NCBI GenBank assembly: GCA_958404085.1 | Contig: CATXZX010000070.1 | Location: 1-7,710, forward strand | Source: an uncultured Prevotellaceae bacterium | GTDB taxonomy: Bacteria > Bacteroidota > Bacteroidia > Bacteroidales > Bacteroidaceae | DNA length: 7,710 bases | Reading direction: 5' to 3' | Shown: positions 6,531 through 7,710 of the stretch, one piece after another | How positions within the stretch are numbered: position 1 is the first letter of the stretch | Layout of the letters: each line of letters starts with the position of its first letter | Program-made: the position numbers and the translations under genes | Notes under the pieces: generated by a model | Databases searched by the model: none | What the model saw: only the letters and a program-made list of their open reading frames with translations | Told to the model about the DNA's origin: nothing

Positions 6531-6657
6531 TCCCAGATAATTGAAAAAAGCACGGCGTTCGGTTTCCGGACCTCCCTCCTTGTGCGGAGCCATACCGGCG
6601 AGGCTGCCGAAAACATACCGAATCCAAACAAAAACAAACCATTCTATATCGAATTAG

Positions 6658-7710
6658 ATGATGAAAATATTTTTATTGAACCTGAAACAGGCTTTCCGCA
6701 ATTTGTTGAAAAACGGATGGCAATCCTTCTTCTCCGTCACGGGTCTGGTGATGGGATGCGTTTGCCTGGCATACAGTGTGAACTGGTTGTGGAACGAAAC
6801 GAACCACGACTCTTTTCGCCGCGGATACAAGGATGTGTATTTTGTCCATTTGAATCAGTATGAAGATTCGGTGGCAAAGGCCAAAAACGTCCTAAGTTCG
6901 GTTTTTCCGCTGTTCAGTGCGCCGACTTATTACGATATAGCCAAGGCCTTGTCCGGGATTGACGATTGTTCCGTACTCGTGAGGGGGTACCCGGTGGAAT
7001 TGTCCGACACGGCCGGCAATCTGCTTCCTTTTAAAACGGTCCTGGCCGTGGACTCCTCGTATGCCTCCATGGGCGATCTGCGCTCGGTCGTCGGCAATGC
7101 CGACCACGCGCTTCGTCAGCCCGGAAACATGGTGCTGAGCCGCAGCCGGGCTAAGGAAATGTTCGGTTCGCCCGAAAAGGCCATAGGAGCTTCCGTCCGC
7201 GTGAAGAGCGGCTGGACGATAGCCCCCGGCACGTACGTAGTCAGTGCCGTAATAGCCGACGACGGTCCGATGAGCAACCTTCAGAACGATGTGCTTGTGG
7301 GGAATTTCAATGCCATCGCAGAGAGTGATAAGACGGAGCGGAGTAATTTCAATTATCAGATGATTGTACGTACTTCCGACCGTAGCCGTACGGAAAAAAT
7401 CCTGAATTCCTGTCCGATGCCGCTCGAGGGAGGGTACTATACATATACGCTTTCTCCGTTGCGTACGCACCATCTGGAAAGTTTGAAGGCGGTCATGCCG
7501 TTGTGGAAGCAACTGATTTATCCGGCGGCCTTCGTCTTTTTGTCGGTACTCTTGATGTTGAGCGCTTTCTTCAACTATATAGCCATTCTGACTACCATCA
7601 ATATGGGCCGCGTCCGCGAGTATGCGCTGCGCATCAGCATGGGAGCCTCGTTCCGGCGCAATGCGGGATGGATGGGCTGCGACGTACTGTTGATGTTGTT
7701 CCTGTGTTTT
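6658..7710 (+). CDS. MacB/FtsX-type ABC transporter permease (partial)
   Basis: The first 351 codons of an inner-membrane permease cut by the right edge. ATG codons at 6658 and 6661 are adjacent, and an in-frame TAG directly precedes the first, so the start lies at one of the two. The N-terminus (LNLKQAFRNLLKNGWQSFF) is the amphipathic lead-in seen in this family. TM1 is about 23-45, followed by NETNHDSFRRGYKDVYFV, which matches the family's DxF...A/KD(R/V)Y pattern. A periplasmic MacB-like domain spans about 50-283, TM2 about 287-312, then the cytoplasmic loop RVREYALRISMGAS (318-331), equivalent to the R-T-R-E-I-G-x-R-x-A-x-G-A motif that contacts the ATPase, and TM3 begins near 342. Bacteroidota members are often about 400 or about 780 residues; the total length is not visible. 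It would couple ATP hydrolysis to movement of substrate into the adaptor-TolC duct. It is read in the same direction as the adaptor, 223 nt downstream, with no promoter of its own that I can see. Confidence 0.92.
   Translation, partial: MMKIFLLNLKQAFRNLLKNGWQSFFSVTGLVMGCVCLAYSVNWLWNETNHDSFRRGYKDVYFVHLNQYEDSVAKAKNVLSSVFPLFSAPTYYDIAKALSGIDDCSVLVRGYPVELSDTAGNLLPFKTVLAVDSSYASMGDLRSVVGNADHALRQPGNMVLSRSRAKEMFGSPEKAIGASVRVKSGWTIAPGTYVVSAVIADDGPMSNLQNDVLVGNFNAIAESDKTERSNFNYQMIVRTSDRSRTEKILNSCPMPLEGGYYTYTLSPLRTHHLESLKAVMPLWKQLIYPAAFVFLSVLLMLSAFFNYIAILTTINMGRVREYALRISMGASFRRNAGWMGCDVLLMLFLCF

Noticed and set aside
6582..6863. Open frame of 93 codons on the plus strand overlapping the permease start
   Set aside because: It overlaps the permease in another frame, has no family features, and ends within the permease periplasmic domain. 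The permease frame shows clear membrane segments and family motifs.
6892..7512. Open frame of 206 codons on the minus strand within the permease
   Set aside because: It is antisense to the permease periplasmic domain, with no recognisable domain or start signal.

Overview
The window looks like chromosomal DNA of a Bacteroidales-type bacterium (phylum Bacteroidota). Three things point there: two TAnnTTTG promoter boxes of the Bacteroides kind sit just upstream of start codons, the starts lack Shine-Dalgarno sequences and have A-rich leaders instead, and the gene families and their arrangement are typical of the group. Coding DNA is moderately GC-rich, so I do not name a genus.

Layout. Positions 1-437 (minus) hold the start of a secreted protein with a ricin-like beta-trefoil module, cut by the left edge. 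Positions 438-662 hold its promoter and a strong hairpin terminator that closes the next minus-strand operon. Positions 663-3337 (minus) hold a two-gene regulatory operon: an NtrC-type sigma-54 response regulator (1964-3337) followed, with a 4-nt ATGA overlap, by its histidine kinase (663-1967). Positions 3338-3668 are a 331-bp divergent control region with a minus-strand housekeeping-type promoter, several palindromes and an almost ideal sigma-54 -24/-12 promoter pointing right. Positions 3669-7710 (plus) hold an export operon: a TolC-family outer-membrane protein, a HlyD/MacA-type periplasmic adaptor, and, after a 223-bp gap with hairpins, the start of a MacB/FtsX-type ABC permease that runs off the right edge.

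How it fits together. The kinase has two closely spaced membrane segments with almost no periplasmic part. It probably senses something in or at the inner membrane and phosphorylates the regulator. The regulator would bind palindromes in the divergent region and activate RNA polymerase-sigma-54 at 3628-3643, switching on a tripartite ABC efflux or export system. No ABC ATPase is visible; if the system is complete, the ATPase gene should lie to the right of the window. The individual families are known. The more notable points are the very clear sigma-54 wiring, the variant GAFTDA loop in the activator, and a small palindromic sequence (core GCTATTTYGAAA) that occurs once in each of the three intergenic regions.
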